Of a stretch of 64,000 nucleotides of DNA, positions 9,744 to 20,098 are shown one piece after another. Location of the stretch: contig NZ_CANDNZ010000004.1 in NCBI RefSeq assembly GCF_947387555.1, positions 1-64,000 on the forward strand, written 5' to 3'. A program made the position numbers and the translations under genes. Each line of letters starts with the position of its first letter. The stretch's first letter is position 1. Under the pieces are notes generated by a model. It did not search any database, was not told the origin of the DNA, and saw only the letters and a program-made list of their open reading frames with translations. This DNA is from Thalassomonas sp. RHCl1. GTDB lineage: Bacteria > Pseudomonadota > Gammaproteobacteria > Enterobacterales > Alteromonadaceae.

Positions 9744-9776
9744 AAATGCAGCTAAAGAATTTCTTTAGCTGCATTT
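9744..9776 (-). terminator. Terminator between aspS and yebC
   Basis: A 15-bp perfect inverted repeat (AAATGCAGCTAAAGA and its complement) around a 3-nt loop. On the minus strand it ends in a five-T run, fitting termination of aspS, which ends 91 bp upstream. Confidence 0.85.
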
Positions 9777-9867
9777 GTGATCGGAACCCGGGTTAACTTT
9801 AGCTGCTCTCATGTTAGTTGAGATCAACTAAGCCGTTACCCTTAGGCTTATGCCTTAAAGCAGGAGC

Positions 9868-11658
9868 TTATTCGGCTTGCTCATCTTCTTTACTTTCTTT
9901 CGCTATGGTTTGTACGCCAAGTTCAGCCAGCTGGGCAGGATTTGCCTGACCCGGGGCATTGGTTAACGGACACGCCGCCGTAGTGGTTTTCGGGAAAGCC
10001 ATCACGTCACGGATTGAAGTAGCACCTGTCATCAGCATCACCAAACGATCTAAACCAAAGGCTAAACCGGCATGTGGTGGCGCACCGTATTGCAGGGCTT
10101 CAAGTAAGAAGCCGAATTTTTCCTGCGCTTCTTCATCGCTGATCCCCAGGATACGGAATACCGCCGCCTGCATCTGCTGATCAAAGATACGCACAGAGCC
10201 GCCGCCCAATTCACAACCGTTAAGTACCATGTCATAAGCATCTGACAGCGCCGCTGCCGGATCCGCTTCGAGCTGCTCGGCGGTGATGCCGGTAGGCGCG
10301 GTAAACGGATGATGCAGCGCGTGGTACTGGCCATCAACTTCTTCAAACATCGGGAAGTCAACAACCCATAACGGCGCCCAGGTATCGCTGACGATATCTA
10401 AGTCTTCACCCAGTTTTAAACGTAATGCGCCCAGGGCTTCGGTCACGACATTGTAGTTATCCGAGCCGAAGAAGATAATGTCACCTGTCTTCGCCTGAGT
10501 ACGGTCTAATAAGGCTTTTACCGCATCTTCCGGCAAGAATTTCAGGATAGGCGATTGCAAACCTTCCATACCGGCGTCAATATCGTTCACTTTTAACCAC
10601 GCCAGGCCTTTAGCACCGTAGATGCCGACAAACTTACCGTATTCGTCGATGTTCTTACGGGAGAACTTAGTGGCGCCGCCCGGAACACAAATGACCGCAA
10701 CCCGGCCTTTTTCATCATTGGCAGGGCCAGAGAATACTTTAAATTCAACATCTTTTAAGATATCGGCAACATCCACTAATTCCAACGGGTTACGTAAATC
10801 CGGCTTATCTGAGCCAAAGCGACGCATGGCATCGGCATAAGACATACGCGGGAAATCGCCCAAGTCAACATCAAGCAAACGCTGGAATAAGTCACGGATC
10901 ATAGATTCGGTCACTTCCATCACCTGATCGGCGCTCATAAAGGAAGTCTCGATATCTATCTGGGTAAATTCAGGCTGGCGATCGGCACGTAAATCTTCAT
11001 CACGGAAACATTTTACGATTTGATAATAACGCTCCATGCCCGACATCATCAGCAATTGCTTAAATAACTGAGGCGATTGCGGTAGTGCAAAGAAGTTACC
11101 TTTATGGGTACGGCTAGGTACCAGGTAATCACGGGCGCCTTCCGGCGTGGCCGCCGTCAAAATCGGGGTTTCAATATCTAAAAAGCCCTGGGATTCCAAC
11201 GACTGACGTACCGCTGAGGTCACCTTGGCGCGAAAACGTAAACGCTCGGTCATTTCAGGGCGACGCAGGTCCAGGTAACGGTATTTTAATCTTTGCTCTT
11301 CGGAGTTATTTTGATGATCATCCAAAGTCAGAGGCAAAGGCGCAGCCTTGTTCAGGATAGTCAGCTCTAAGCCTAAAACTTCGATGGCACCGGTGGCCAT
11401 ATCTTTATTAACTTGCCCTTCAGGACGCGCACGTACTTTACCTTTTACCTGTACGCAAAATTCATTACGTAAGGTATTGGCTTTTTCCAATACTTCAGGC
11501 AGGTCCGGATCGTAAACAACCTGCACCAGGCCTTCACGGTCACGTAAATCCAGGAAGATAACAGCGCCGAGATCCCGGCGGCGGTTAACCCAACCACAAA
11601 GTGTTACTTCCTGACCAATATGAGATTCATTAACCTCACCACAATAAAGAGTGCGCAT
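9868..11658 (-). CDS. aspS: Aspartyl-tRNA synthetase
   Basis: A 596-residue class II synthetase of bacterial type. The N-terminal OB anticodon-binding domain (about 1-110) contains [20 protein letters not shown]. The catalytic core carries motif 2 ([18 protein letters not shown]), and motif 3 is GLAFGLDRL near residue 540. The GAD insertion lies between about 290 and 420. Length matches E. coli AspRS (590). It is monocistronic with a strong downstream terminator. Confidence 0.98.
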   Translation of the reverse strand: MRTLYCGEVNESHIGQEVTLCGWVNRRRDLGAVIFLDLRDREGLVQVVYDPDLPEVLEKANTLRNEFCVQVKGKVRARPEGQVNKDMATGAIEVLGLELTILNKAAPLPLTLDDHQNNSEEQRLKYRYLDLRRPEMTERLRFRAKVTSAVRQSLESQGFLDIETPILTAATPEGARDYLVPSRTHKGNFFALPQSPQLFKQLLMMSGMERYYQIVKCFRDEDLRADRQPEFTQIDIETSFMSADQVMEVTESMIRDLFQRLLDVDLGDFPRMSYADAMRRFGSDKPDLRNPLELVDVADILKDVEFKVFSGPANDEKGRVAVICVPGGATKFSRKNIDEYGKFVGIYGAKGLAWLKVNDIDAGMEGLQSPILKFLPEDAVKALLDRTQAKTGDIIFFGSDNYNVVTEALGALRLKLGEDLDIVSDTWAPLWVVDFPMFEEVDGQYHALHHPFTAPTGITAEQLEADPAAALSDAYDMVLNGCELGGGSVRIFDQQMQAAVFRILGISDEEAQEKFGFLLEALQYGAPPHAGLAFGLDRLVMLMTGATSIRDVMAFPKTTTAACPLTNAPGQANPAQLAELGVQTIAKESKEDEQAE

Positions 11659-11861
11659 TTATTTTATCCTGCAAATAAGTAGTCATGGTTTCAGGCACGG
11701 CAAACCCTGCCTTAAAAATTGCCGCCATTATACCCAAATGACATGGAAATGCGAGTTTGCAGAACGAGTATCTTAAGTGTTGGCAGCCATTTGCTGTAAA
11801 AAGCTGCGCCCTGGATTACTGGCAAGGTACCGGCAAGGGGAATTTAAACCGGCGAATCGCT

Positions 11862-14783
11862 TCAGGCAAAGCTGTAGTGATTTTTACCTTTGCCTTTAAC
11901 TTTGTACATCAGGGTGTCGGCGACCTTGATCAGCTCAGGCTCGCTAGCGCCATCTTCCGGGTAAACGGCAATGCCGATACTACAACCTATGTTTACCGTG
12001 GCGGCAGACAAGGTGAAAGGCATTTGCGCCTGGTGGATCACCTTATCGGCAATAAAAGCCGCTTCGCTTTTATGGTGCAAACCGGTGAGCACCAAAACAA
12101 ATTCATCGCCGCCAAAGCGGGCCACGGTATCGGATTTACGCACACACAATAATAACCTTTGCGCCAGCTGCACTAAAAGTTCATCGCCGACATCGTGACC
12201 ATAACTGTCATTGACCCCTTTAAAACCATCAAGGTCGATAAACAGCACCGCCATTTCCAACTGCTGGCGCTGATGAAAAGCAATGGCGCTGTTAATCTGC
12301 TCTTTTAACAACACCCGGTTAGCGAGCCCGGTTAATTCATCATGGGTAGCCATATGATTCATCTGCACTTTCAATGCCTTGGAGCGGCTGATTTCCACCT
12401 GCAGGCGCCGGTTCCACAACATGATCACCAGGATAATAATGAAAATAATAAAACCCGCCTGGGCGGCGACCCGCATCACAACATTTTTATCAAAGCCGGT
12501 GTCGATTTCGATGCCGAACCAGCGCTCATAAATGTCCTGGACCTTATCCTCGGAAATACTGGCGATGCCCTTATTCACTATGTCTTGCAGCTCGGGCCAG
12601 TCTTTGCGGATAGCAAGATGGCTATGTTCGAGATCATGCTCTTCGACCACGGAAATCATCAGGGTGACCATGCTTTCGCGTTTAAGCAGCTCTGAGGTCG
12701 CGGCGATGGTTTCAATAAAGCCGTCCGCCAGTCCCTGCTGCACCGCCATCAGGCCCTCTTCCACCGTATCCACCAAACGCAGGTTAATATGGGGATAGTC
12801 CTTTTTGAGCCGGCCAATAAGCTGGTAGCCCTTGACGATTGCCAGCTCTTTACCGATAAAGTAACGTATGCTGGACTGTTTGCCGATATGGCGCGGATGT
12901 AAAATTACCCAGGGCATTTGCCAGTAAGACTCTGAAAAAAGCAACTGGGCTTTTCTTTGCTCGCTGGATTTAGCACTGGCCACCATATCCACCTGCTTAT
13001 CTAACAGCGCCTGATATAACTGCTGCCAGTTATCAAAAGCAACATAATCAAAGTGCACCCCGGCCCGCTCACTGATCAAATTCAGGACATCGCGGTTAAT
13101 GCCGCTAAACTTACCCTGTTTATCAACAAACTCCATCGGCGGCCATTTTTTCACCATGCCGACCTTAACCGCAGAATGTTGCCTCAGCCATGCCTGCTCT
13201 GTGTCATTGAGTTTTACCTGGTATTTAAGCTGTTCGAAATAGGGATATCTCTGCTGGCTGAGCCATTTTTTTTCCAAAGCAATTAATTCGCTTAACGGAA
13301 TATGGGCAAAACCATCGCGGATAATTTCCACCAGTTTTTCATTATCGCTGCTCACCAGGGAAGAAATTTGCGAGTGAAACACCGGCTCATCAAGCAGATA
13401 AAAGGAAGACTGCAGATTTGCCTGCACCAGCTTAACCCGCATGTTTTCCACTTCGCTTACCATGGCATCGAGCAGCCCGGCTTCGCCGTCATTGATCATA
13501 TCGCTATGGCTGGTGTAATAAATGAGTTTGAGTTCCGGGTAGAGCTTAGCCACGTCCTGATGATAAGGTGCTGTTTTAAAAATCCCCACCCGCTTGCCGG
13601 CTAAACCTTGCAGATTTTTCATGCCTGGTAAGCGGTTACTGACATACACCCTGGATTGCACCTTATACAGGGGCCAGGCAGGAAGTAAACCATCTAAGGC
13701 CCGGCCATTAACGGGATAGGCAATATGTACATCCGCCTGGTGCTGTTTGACCTTCTCTATCGCCCCTTGCATTTCATCGGCAATAAATTCAACCTTGTGG
13801 CCGCTGTACTGTGACCACAAGCGCCAGATATCAATAAATAACCCCTGAGGTTTGCCCGAAGGCGATACCGCCATATAGGGAGGCAAGAGTGCGGAAAAGG
13901 CCAGAGAAAGCACGCCCTTTTGCTTATTCATGCCCAGCCATTTACGCTCAATTTTCATCAGCTCCTGCGGCGTGATTTGGTTAAGGCCCTGCTGAATTAA
14001 GCTAAAAAGTACCGGGTTATTTTTCGCCATCACCGAGCCGTAACGTTTATGATCGTAACTGAGGCGTTTATAGGGCGGGAACATGGCAGCAAGTTTGTCG
14101 TGATAGGGGTAATTTTTCGATAAATTTTCGATCCCGGCAAAAACCCTGACCTCACCTTTGAGTGCCGCATCATAAAGCTGGTGCCTGCTGGCATAAGGTT
14201 TTAACACCAGGCGGGGATGTTGATTCTGCAAACTCTCGACATGAAGCGAGCCCTTCACCACTCCGACCGCAAAAGGGGTTATTTGCTCAATCGTGCTGAC
14301 ATCGGTTAAATCGCGGTGCAGATATAAATGATTGGCTATCAGATAATTAGGTGAAAAATAAGTAAAAGATTTTTCCCTGTCGCTAAGCTGGGCCATGCCT
14401 GCATGCAGGGTCACTTCGCCGCTGCTCACTTTTTCCAGGGTTTCCTGCCAGCCGAAAGCTAAAAACTCAACATCTATGTCGAGTTTAGTGCCCCATAAAC
14501 GCCAGAGGTCGACCGCCAAACCATCAGGCTGGCCCTGTTCATTGATAAAATGATAAGGATAAGAGGTTTTGTTAATGGCCACCGTCACCGGGCCAAGATT
14601 ATCCGGGGACAAAGAGGATAAAACAGGAGCAGAAGCATTGAGTGTTTCCAGGCTCATAGTTTCAACGCCGGACGCTTGCATTGCCACAGGCGCTTTCGCT
14701 AAAACCATACCGGATCCAAGACCGGATAAAACCGTCAGCACCAACAAAATTATATACAACAAGCGCACTACCACCTTAGACAA
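11862..14783 (-). CDS. Diguanylate cyclase with three periplasmic solute-binding sensor domains
   Basis: A 973-residue inner-membrane receptor. After a signal/anchor segment (about 8-29) come three type-3 solute-binding domains in tandem (about 60-285, 290-515 and 530-765), a transmembrane helix at about 775-797, and a GGDEF domain. The GGDEF motif is intact at 891-895 and an inhibitory-site RxxD (RKSD) at 882-885, so c-di-GMP synthesis with product inhibition is expected. No EAL or HAMP domain is seen. The ligand is unknown; type-3 domains often bind amino acids. It is transcribed divergently from cmoA. Confidence 0.9.
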   Translation of the reverse strand: MSKVVVRLLYIILLVLTVLSGLGSGMVLAKAPVAMQASGVETMSLETLNASAPVLSSLSPDNLGPVTVAINKTSYPYHFINEQGQPDGLAVDLWRLWGTKLDIDVEFLAFGWQETLEKVSSGEVTLHAGMAQLSDREKSFTYFSPNYLIANHLYLHRDLTDVSTIEQITPFAVGVVKGSLHVESLQNQHPRLVLKPYASRHQLYDAALKGEVRVFAGIENLSKNYPYHDKLAAMFPPYKRLSYDHKRYGSVMAKNNPVLFSLIQQGLNQITPQELMKIERKWLGMNKQKGVLSLAFSALLPPYMAVSPSGKPQGLFIDIWRLWSQYSGHKVEFIADEMQGAIEKVKQHQADVHIAYPVNGRALDGLLPAWPLYKVQSRVYVSNRLPGMKNLQGLAGKRVGIFKTAPYHQDVAKLYPELKLIYYTSHSDMINDGEAGLLDAMVSEVENMRVKLVQANLQSSFYLLDEPVFHSQISSLVSSDNEKLVEIIRDGFAHIPLSELIALEKKWLSQQRYPYFEQLKYQVKLNDTEQAWLRQHSAVKVGMVKKWPPMEFVDKQGKFSGINRDVLNLISERAGVHFDYVAFDNWQQLYQALLDKQVDMVASAKSSEQRKAQLLFSESYWQMPWVILHPRHIGKQSSIRYFIGKELAIVKGYQLIGRLKKDYPHINLRLVDTVEEGLMAVQQGLADGFIETIAATSELLKRESMVTLMISVVEEHDLEHSHLAIRKDWPELQDIVNKGIASISEDKVQDIYERWFGIEIDTGFDKNVVMRVAAQAGFIIFIIILVIMLWNRRLQVEISRSKALKVQMNHMATHDELTGLANRVLLKEQINSAIAFHQRQQLEMAVLFIDLDGFKGVNDSYGHDVGDELLVQLAQRLLLCVRKSDTVARFGGDEFVLVLTGLHHKSEAAFIADKVIHQAQMPFTLSAATVNIGCSIGIAVYPEDGASEPELIKVADTLMYKVKGKGKNHYSFA

Positions 14784-14983
14784 CTATCTTAGCAACCGGG
14801 TAAAAGAATAGCTTTAATTTATGCAAAAAAACCAGCCAACACAAGGCTAAAACAAGAGAATACCGACAACACAGATAGCATCGCCGCCATCCCGCGCAGG
14901 GTATTTTCAAGTGGTTTGGCCGGTGAAAATCAGATAAAATACCGGCATTCATTCTACACCAGCGCAAGATAAGATTTGCAAGC

Positions 14984-15718
14984 ATGCAAAAATCAGCAAC
15001 CGATTTAATTTATTCCAACCCCCATTCCCAGGTTAAAGACTTCACTTTTGATGCCCAGGTAGCGGAAGTTTTTCCGGATATGATCAGCCGATCCGTGCCC
15101 GGCTATAATACCATCATAGATACCATAGGCCGATTGAGCCAAAGGTATGTGACTGACAAGTCTAACGTTTATGATCTCGGCTGCTCTTTAGGGGCCGCCA
15201 CCCTGGCAATGCGCCGGGCGATCACCGCCGAGGGTTGCCAGATCATCGGGGTCGATAATTCACCCGCCATGGTTGAGCGCTGTAAAATTCATATCCAGGC
15301 GTTTAAGGGACAAACCCCGGTGGACATCCGCCAGGCTAATATCCAGGAGATAGACATTGAAAATGCCTCTATGGTGGTGCTTAATTTTACCCTGCAATTT
15401 ATTGATAAATCAGAGCGCCAGGCGCTGATCAGCAAAATTGCCCGGGGATTAAACCCCGGCGGTATCCTGGTATTGTCTGAAAAAATCACCCAGGACGATA
15501 GTGTCAGTCGCGAGCTGCTAACCGATTTGCATCATGAGTTTAAAAAAGCCAATGGCTACAGCGAACTTGAAGTGGCGCAAAAGCGCACCGCGCTGGAAAA
15601 TGTCATGCGCACCGATACCCTGGAAACCCATCATCAACGTTTAACCCAGGCCGGGTTTAACCATATTACGCCCTGGTTCCAGTGTTTTAACTTTTTTTCA
15701 TTAGTAGCTATTAAATGA
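14984..15718 (+). CDS. cmoA: Carboxy-S-adenosyl-L-methionine synthase CmoA
   Basis: A 244-residue Rossmann-fold protein with SAM-binding motif [15 protein letters not shown] near residue 60 and the CmoA stretch NFTLQFID. It converts SAM plus prephenate to carboxy-SAM for cmo5U34 synthesis at the tRNA wobble position. Its stop overlaps the start of cmoB by 4 nt (ATGA), so the two are translationally coupled. Confidence 0.96.
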   Translation: MQKSATDLIYSNPHSQVKDFTFDAQVAEVFPDMISRSVPGYNTIIDTIGRLSQRYVTDKSNVYDLGCSLGAATLAMRRAITAEGCQIIGVDNSPAMVERCKIHIQAFKGQTPVDIRQANIQEIDIENASMVVLNFTLQFIDKSERQALISKIARGLNPGGILVLSEKITQDDSVSRELLTDLHHEFKKANGYSELEVAQKRTALENVMRTDTLETHHQRLTQAGFNHITPWFQCFNFFSLVAIK

Positions 15719-16680
15719 CCGCTTTTAATTCTTTTTACCAACAAATCGCCACTAACCGCTTAAGCCACTGGCTGCAGACGTTACCGGCACAGTTACATCA
15801 ATGGCAAAGCCAGCACTTACACGGCGAATACAAGCACTGGCAGAAAACCCTGGATGCCCTGCCGAGTACTCAGCCATCAAGTATAGATCTCAGTGATCGT
15901 GTTGCCGCCGGCAGCCGGGATGATATCAATGAAGGCGAATTCAAACGCATCGAAAACCTGCTGAAAAAACTCAAACCCTGGCGCAAGGGACCTTATCATA
16001 TCCATGATTTGCATATAGATACCGAGTGGCGCTCCGACTTTAAATGGGATCGCCTCAAACCTTATATCAGCGATTTAAAAGACCGCTATGTTTTGGATAT
16101 AGGTTGCGGCAGCGGCTATCATTTATGGCGCATGCGCGGTGAAGGGGCAAAATTTGTTGTTGGTATCGATCCCACCCAGCTGTTTTTAATGCAATTTAAG
16201 GCGATTCAGCATTTTATCGGCGATGACAAGGTCAACCTGCTGCCGCTTGGCGTCGAGCAGTTGCCCGAGCTCAAGGCTTTTGATACCGTTTTCGCCATGG
16301 GGGTCTTATATCACCGCCGCTCGCCGATAGATTTTCTCTACCAGTTAAAATCCCAGCTGGCCAAAGGCGGCGAGCTGGTGCTGGAAACCCTGATCGTCGA
16401 CGGCGATGTCAATACCGTGCTGGTGCCCGGCGAGCGTTACGCAAAAATGCGCAATGTCTGGTTTTTGCCCAGCAGCGAGGCCATGTGTGCCTGGATGGAA
16501 CGTTGCGGCTTTAAAAATGTCCGCATGGTCAATACCGATGTCACCGCCTTGGATGAACAGCGCAAAACCGAGTGGATAGATACCGAGTCGTTGCAGGACT
16601 TTCTTGATCCAAACGATCCAGGCAAAACCATTGAAGGTTATCCGGCGCCTAAACGCGGCATCTTTATCGCCAATGTCTAA
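15715..16680 (+). CDS. cmoB: tRNA U34 carboxymethyltransferase CmoB
   Basis: A 321-residue methyltransferase-fold enzyme. The CmoB-specific N-terminal half carries [14 protein letters not shown] and [14 protein letters not shown]. The SAM-type motif is [16 protein letters not shown], followed by [12 protein letters not shown]. It transfers the carboxymethyl group of carboxy-SAM made by CmoA onto ho5U34 of tRNAs. Length matches E. coli CmoB (323). Confidence 0.97.
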   Translation: MTAFNSFYQQIATNRLSHWLQTLPAQLHQWQSQHLHGEYKHWQKTLDALPSTQPSSIDLSDRVAAGSRDDINEGEFKRIENLLKKLKPWRKGPYHIHDLHIDTEWRSDFKWDRLKPYISDLKDRYVLDIGCGSGYHLWRMRGEGAKFVVGIDPTQLFLMQFKAIQHFIGDDKVNLLPLGVEQLPELKAFDTVFAMGVLYHRRSPIDFLYQLKSQLAKGGELVLETLIVDGDVNTVLVPGERYAKMRNVWFLPSSEAMCAWMERCGFKNVRMVNTDVTALDEQRKTEWIDTESLQDFLDPNDPGKTIEGYPAPKRGIFIANV

Positions 16681-16765
16681 GCACGGCAGCCAGCAATACA
16701 TGATATTCGCCGGGTATTCCCCCGGCTAAACAGTCAATGCCAGAGAAAACAGATAACGGGACACT

Positions 16766-17674
16766 ATGATAGATAAAATTTTCCGCGCAAAATCCACCCT
16801 GGAACAATGGCGTATCCTGCAATCCGTGGTGGATTACGGCGGTTATGCCAAGGCGGCGGAAAAGCTCAACAAAAGTCAGTCGTCCCTGAACCATGCCGTA
16901 GCCAAGCTACAAAACCAGCTGGGCATCACTTTGTTGGAAGTTAAAGGCAGAAAAGCCTATTTAACCAGTGCCGGGGAAACCATGTTGCGCCGCTCCCGGC
17001 AGATCATGCAGGATGTCCAGGCACTGGAATCGCTGGCACAAACCCTGGATAAGGGCTGGGAGCCGGAAATTATCCTTGCGGTAGAAATCCTCTACCCCAA
17101 GCACCATTTATATCAGATACTGAATGATTTCTTGCCGCAAAGCCGCGGCAGCCGGTTAAAGATTCGTGAAGAAGTGATCTCCGGCAGTGTCGAAGCGGTA
17201 AAAACCAAGTCCGCCGATATAGTGATCACCAACATAGTCCCGCAGGGCTATTTGCCCAACACCCTGTGTAATGTCGGCATGATAGCCGTATGCGCCAGCC
17301 ACAACCAGGCAATCGCGCAGACGCCGGTGAAGCAGGAAGAATTAGCCAGTAATTTACAGATAGTGATCAGCGAAACCGGGGTGACCAAAAATGAATTAGG
17401 CTGGCTAAAGGCAGAGCAGCGCTGGACGGTTTCCAATTTTCATGAGGCGGTCGCCATTTTAAAAACCGGGATAGGGTTTTGCTGGTTACCGACAGCCATG
17501 GCGACTCCTTTGCTGGCAAGCGGCGAGCTGAGACAAATCACCATAACCGCCCATCACCACAGGGAAGTCCCTATGCATTTGGTGCTGCCGGACAGGGACA
17601 GCGCCGGACCGGGTACTTTATTGCTGGAGCAGCTGTTTTACCGCCACCACGAACTACTGGCTGAAGAAGAGTAA
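16766..17674 (+). CDS. LysR-family transcriptional regulator
   Basis: A 302-residue protein with an N-terminal winged helix-turn-helix (about 12-72; the segment GGYAKAAEKLNKSQSSLNHAVAKLQ fits LysR) and a substrate-binding effector domain (about 95-295). The target is unknown. It lies 85 nt after cmoB on the same strand and converges with the binding-protein gene at 17703. A divergently transcribed LysR target gene is not present beside it. Confidence 0.88.
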   Translation: MIDKIFRAKSTLEQWRILQSVVDYGGYAKAAEKLNKSQSSLNHAVAKLQNQLGITLLEVKGRKAYLTSAGETMLRRSRQIMQDVQALESLAQTLDKGWEPEIILAVEILYPKHHLYQILNDFLPQSRGSRLKIREEVISGSVEAVKTKSADIVITNIVPQGYLPNTLCNVGMIAVCASHNQAIAQTPVKQEELASNLQIVISETGVTKNELGWLKAEQRWTVSNFHEAVAILKTGIGFCWLPTAMATPLLASGELRQITITAHHHREVPMHLVLPDRDSAGPGTLLLEQLFYRHHELLAEEE

Positions 17675-17702
17675 AGCCATTCGCTTTAGCTATACTCCAG
17701 GG

Positions 17703-18554
17703 TTATTCCAAATAATTATCCAGGATACGTTGGTAAGTACCATTTTCCTTGATTTCTGTTATCCCCAGATCAAACTTGTCACGAATTTCCTGAGATTTAA
17801 AACCGGCAGAATAAAACCTTTCCTTGAAAATATAATGCACATCCACCGGCTGTAAATACTTGCCGCTGCGGTGGTTATGGAGAAAATATTTAAAAATATT
17901 AATATCAAGGATAATAACCTCGGTTTTCCCCGTATACATCATTTCAATCTGCTCCAGCTGCAGTGCCACCTCCCGGTAGTTCAGGGAATAGGCGATAGCA
18001 TCCCCATACCTGTTGCCAAGGTATTTTTTCGCATTCTGAAAAGCAACGATATTTTTTCCGGTTAAATCTTCAATGACTTTCAGGGACAGCCCCAGGCTTG
18101 CCAGGCTGACGGCGACATTTTGGTAAGTAATATACGGCTGGGAAATGTATGCCCCCTCAGACTTAAAATTATGGGGAACGGTAATAATGCCATCAACATT
18201 CCAGCGCTGGAAACCACTGATATTACGCCCTAGCGGCATATGAATAAACTGGGGAGTAATACGCTGGGTTAAAAAAGCCGCTTTAATGATATCGAGCTGT
18301 AAGCCGGAATTTTGCTCCTGAATAATAAACGGCGGTTTAGATAAGCCAGTGATCAGCTCCACCATAATGCTTTTTGGCTCGTCCGCTATCGGCTGCTGCA
18401 ACTGCAACTGCTTAGCGGGTATTGTGCCGACACCGGGGGATTTGTCCTCACCGTCACTGCTTGGACAAAAGAACATGATGGCAACAACACCAAGACAGAT
18501 GAAAAATAACAGCCATTTATTCAAAAAAAATACCCCAAACGTGTATTTATTCAT
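17703..18554 (-). CDS. Membrane-anchored type-3 solute-binding-like protein
   Basis: About 283 residues. A hydrophobic N-terminal segment (about 10-30, LLFFICLGVVAIMFFC) precedes a type-3 periplasmic binding fold (about 60-283) with the usual ending DLGITEIKENGTYQRILDNYL. No ABC permease or ATPase genes are nearby, so it may act as a sensor or orphan binder rather than a transporter part. I chose the ATG at 18554; a TTG at 18569 is possible. Neither has a clear ribosome site. Confidence 0.7.
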   Translation of the reverse strand: MNKYTFGVFFLNKWLLFFICLGVVAIMFFCPSSDGEDKSPGVGTIPAKQLQLQQPIADEPKSIMVELITGLSKPPFIIQEQNSGLQLDIIKAAFLTQRITPQFIHMPLGRNISGFQRWNVDGIITVPHNFKSEGAYISQPYITYQNVAVSLASLGLSLKVIEDLTGKNIVAFQNAKKYLGNRYGDAIAYSLNYREVALQLEQIEMMYTGKTEVIILDINIFKYFLHNHRSGKYLQPVDVHYIFKERFYSAGFKSQEIRDKFDLGITEIKENGTYQRILDNYLE

Positions 18555-18738
18555 TGGATAGTTGCACAAAACGATGAAAATTAAGTAATGTAGTTAACAA
18601 CAACATTTGCAGCAATTATCTATACCCCAACAACTTATGGCTGCCGGCTTCAGTACCTAGTAAGGCCCGCCAGCTCCCTTGCCCGGGTATATTATGCAGT
18701 AAAGATGATCAGCGTGAGTTAGTCAAATCAGGAGCACT

Positions 18739-20058
18739 ATGAATCAAATATGGACAGAAAGACGCCAGCCCAGTCTCAGTAAACGCCAGCATGATCACCG
18801 CAGTCCTTTCCAGCGGGACAGGGCCAGGATCCTGCACTCCGCCGCCTTTCGCCGCCTGCAATCGAAAACCCAGGTGATGAGCAGCGGCCAGAGTGACTTT
18901 TATCGCACCCGGCTCACCCACTCGCTCGAAGCCGCCCAGATAGGTTCGGGCATCACCGCCCAACTGCGCTCCAAATATCCGGAGCAGACGGCGCTGTTAC
19001 TGCCCAGCGATGATACCCTGATAGAGTCCATCTGCCTGGCCCATGATATCGGCCATCCGCCGTTTGGTCACGGCGGTGAAGTGGCCCTGCATTATATGAT
19101 GAAGGGCCACGGCGGCTTTGAAGGCAACGGCCAGACCTTTCGTATTGTCGCCCGGCTTGAGCCCTTTAGCGAACGTTTCGGCATGAATCTGACCCGGCGC
19201 ACCTTACTCGGTCTGCTGAAATATCCGCAAACCATAGACAATCTCAAACGGGAAGAAACACCGGCTTTTCCGGATAACTTCCGCCAGTTAAATGCCCGTG
19301 ACTGGCATCCCCCCAAAGGCATTTACCAGGATGATGACGATATTCTCGACTGGGTGTTATTGCCGCTGTCCGCCAAAGATAAAACCCTGTTTCAACAATT
19401 TAAGGAGAAAAACGGCCAGCACCATAAAACCCGGTTTAAGTCTTTTGACTGCTCGGTGATGGAACTGGCGGATGATATTGCCTACGGTATCCATGATCTT
19501 GAAGACGCCATAGTGACCGGCATCGTCAGCCGTAATGATTTTGAGCAGCATGTTATCGAAAAACTGGCCCGGGTGGACGATGCCTGGATACAGGAGTTCA
19601 GTCAGGGGCTGACAGACAAACTGTTCAGCGACAAACAGTATCTGCAAAAAGATGCCATCGGCGGCCTGGTCAATTACCTGATCACCGCCATAGAACTGCA
19701 CGACATCAATGATAACGGCGAAGTTCAGTTTCAGGAAACCCTGCTCAGGTTTAACGCGGTATTGCCCAGCATCACAGCCCAGGTATTGCAAATCTTTAAA
19801 GACTTTGTTTTTCAATATGTCATACGGCAAACCTCGATACAGAGGCTGGAATACCGCGGCCAGCAAATCGTGATGGAGTTATTTGAAGCCCTGGCGTCAG
19901 ATCCGCAGCGTTTGTTACCCGCCAATACCGCCAGGCGCTGGCTCGAAGCCAGTCATAACTATGATAATCCCCACAGGATCATTGCCGATTATGTCGCCGG
20001 TATGACCGACGATTATGCCACCCGCCTCTACCAGACACTGTTTGTGCCAAGGGCATAA
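18739..20058 (+). CDS. Deoxyguanosinetriphosphate triphosphohydrolase-like protein
   Basis: A 439-residue HD-domain nucleotidase. The metal/phosphate motifs are RLTHSLEAAQIG (His61) and LAHDIGHPPFGHGGE (His102-Asp103). A further conserved segment is DIAYGIHDLEDA, and the N-terminal RDRARILHSAAFRRLQSKTQV is typical. The family splits dNTPs (often dGTP) into nucleoside and triphosphate, controlling dNTP pools and sometimes limiting phage. Length (about 440) fits the shorter type of family member, not the 505-residue E. coli Dgt. A good Shine-Dalgarno (AGGAG) precedes the ATG. Confidence 0.92.
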   Translation: MNQIWTERRQPSLSKRQHDHRSPFQRDRARILHSAAFRRLQSKTQVMSSGQSDFYRTRLTHSLEAAQIGSGITAQLRSKYPEQTALLLPSDDTLIESICLAHDIGHPPFGHGGEVALHYMMKGHGGFEGNGQTFRIVARLEPFSERFGMNLTRRTLLGLLKYPQTIDNLKREETPAFPDNFRQLNARDWHPPKGIYQDDDDILDWVLLPLSAKDKTLFQQFKEKNGQHHKTRFKSFDCSVMELADDIAYGIHDLEDAIVTGIVSRNDFEQHVIEKLARVDDAWIQEFSQGLTDKLFSDKQYLQKDAIGGLVNYLITAIELHDINDNGEVQFQETLLRFNAVLPSITAQVLQIFKDFVFQYVIRQTSIQRLEYRGQQIVMELFEALASDPQRLLPANTARRWLEASHNYDNPHRIIADYVAGMTDDYATRLYQTLFVPRA

Positions 20059-20098
20059 CAACAACTCCATAACCGGGGCTAAATATTCACAAACCACC

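Noticed and set aside
18554-18739. Possible phage-defence role for the dGTPase-like gene
   Set aside because: No other defence gene lies beside it; the family is common as a housekeeping enzyme.
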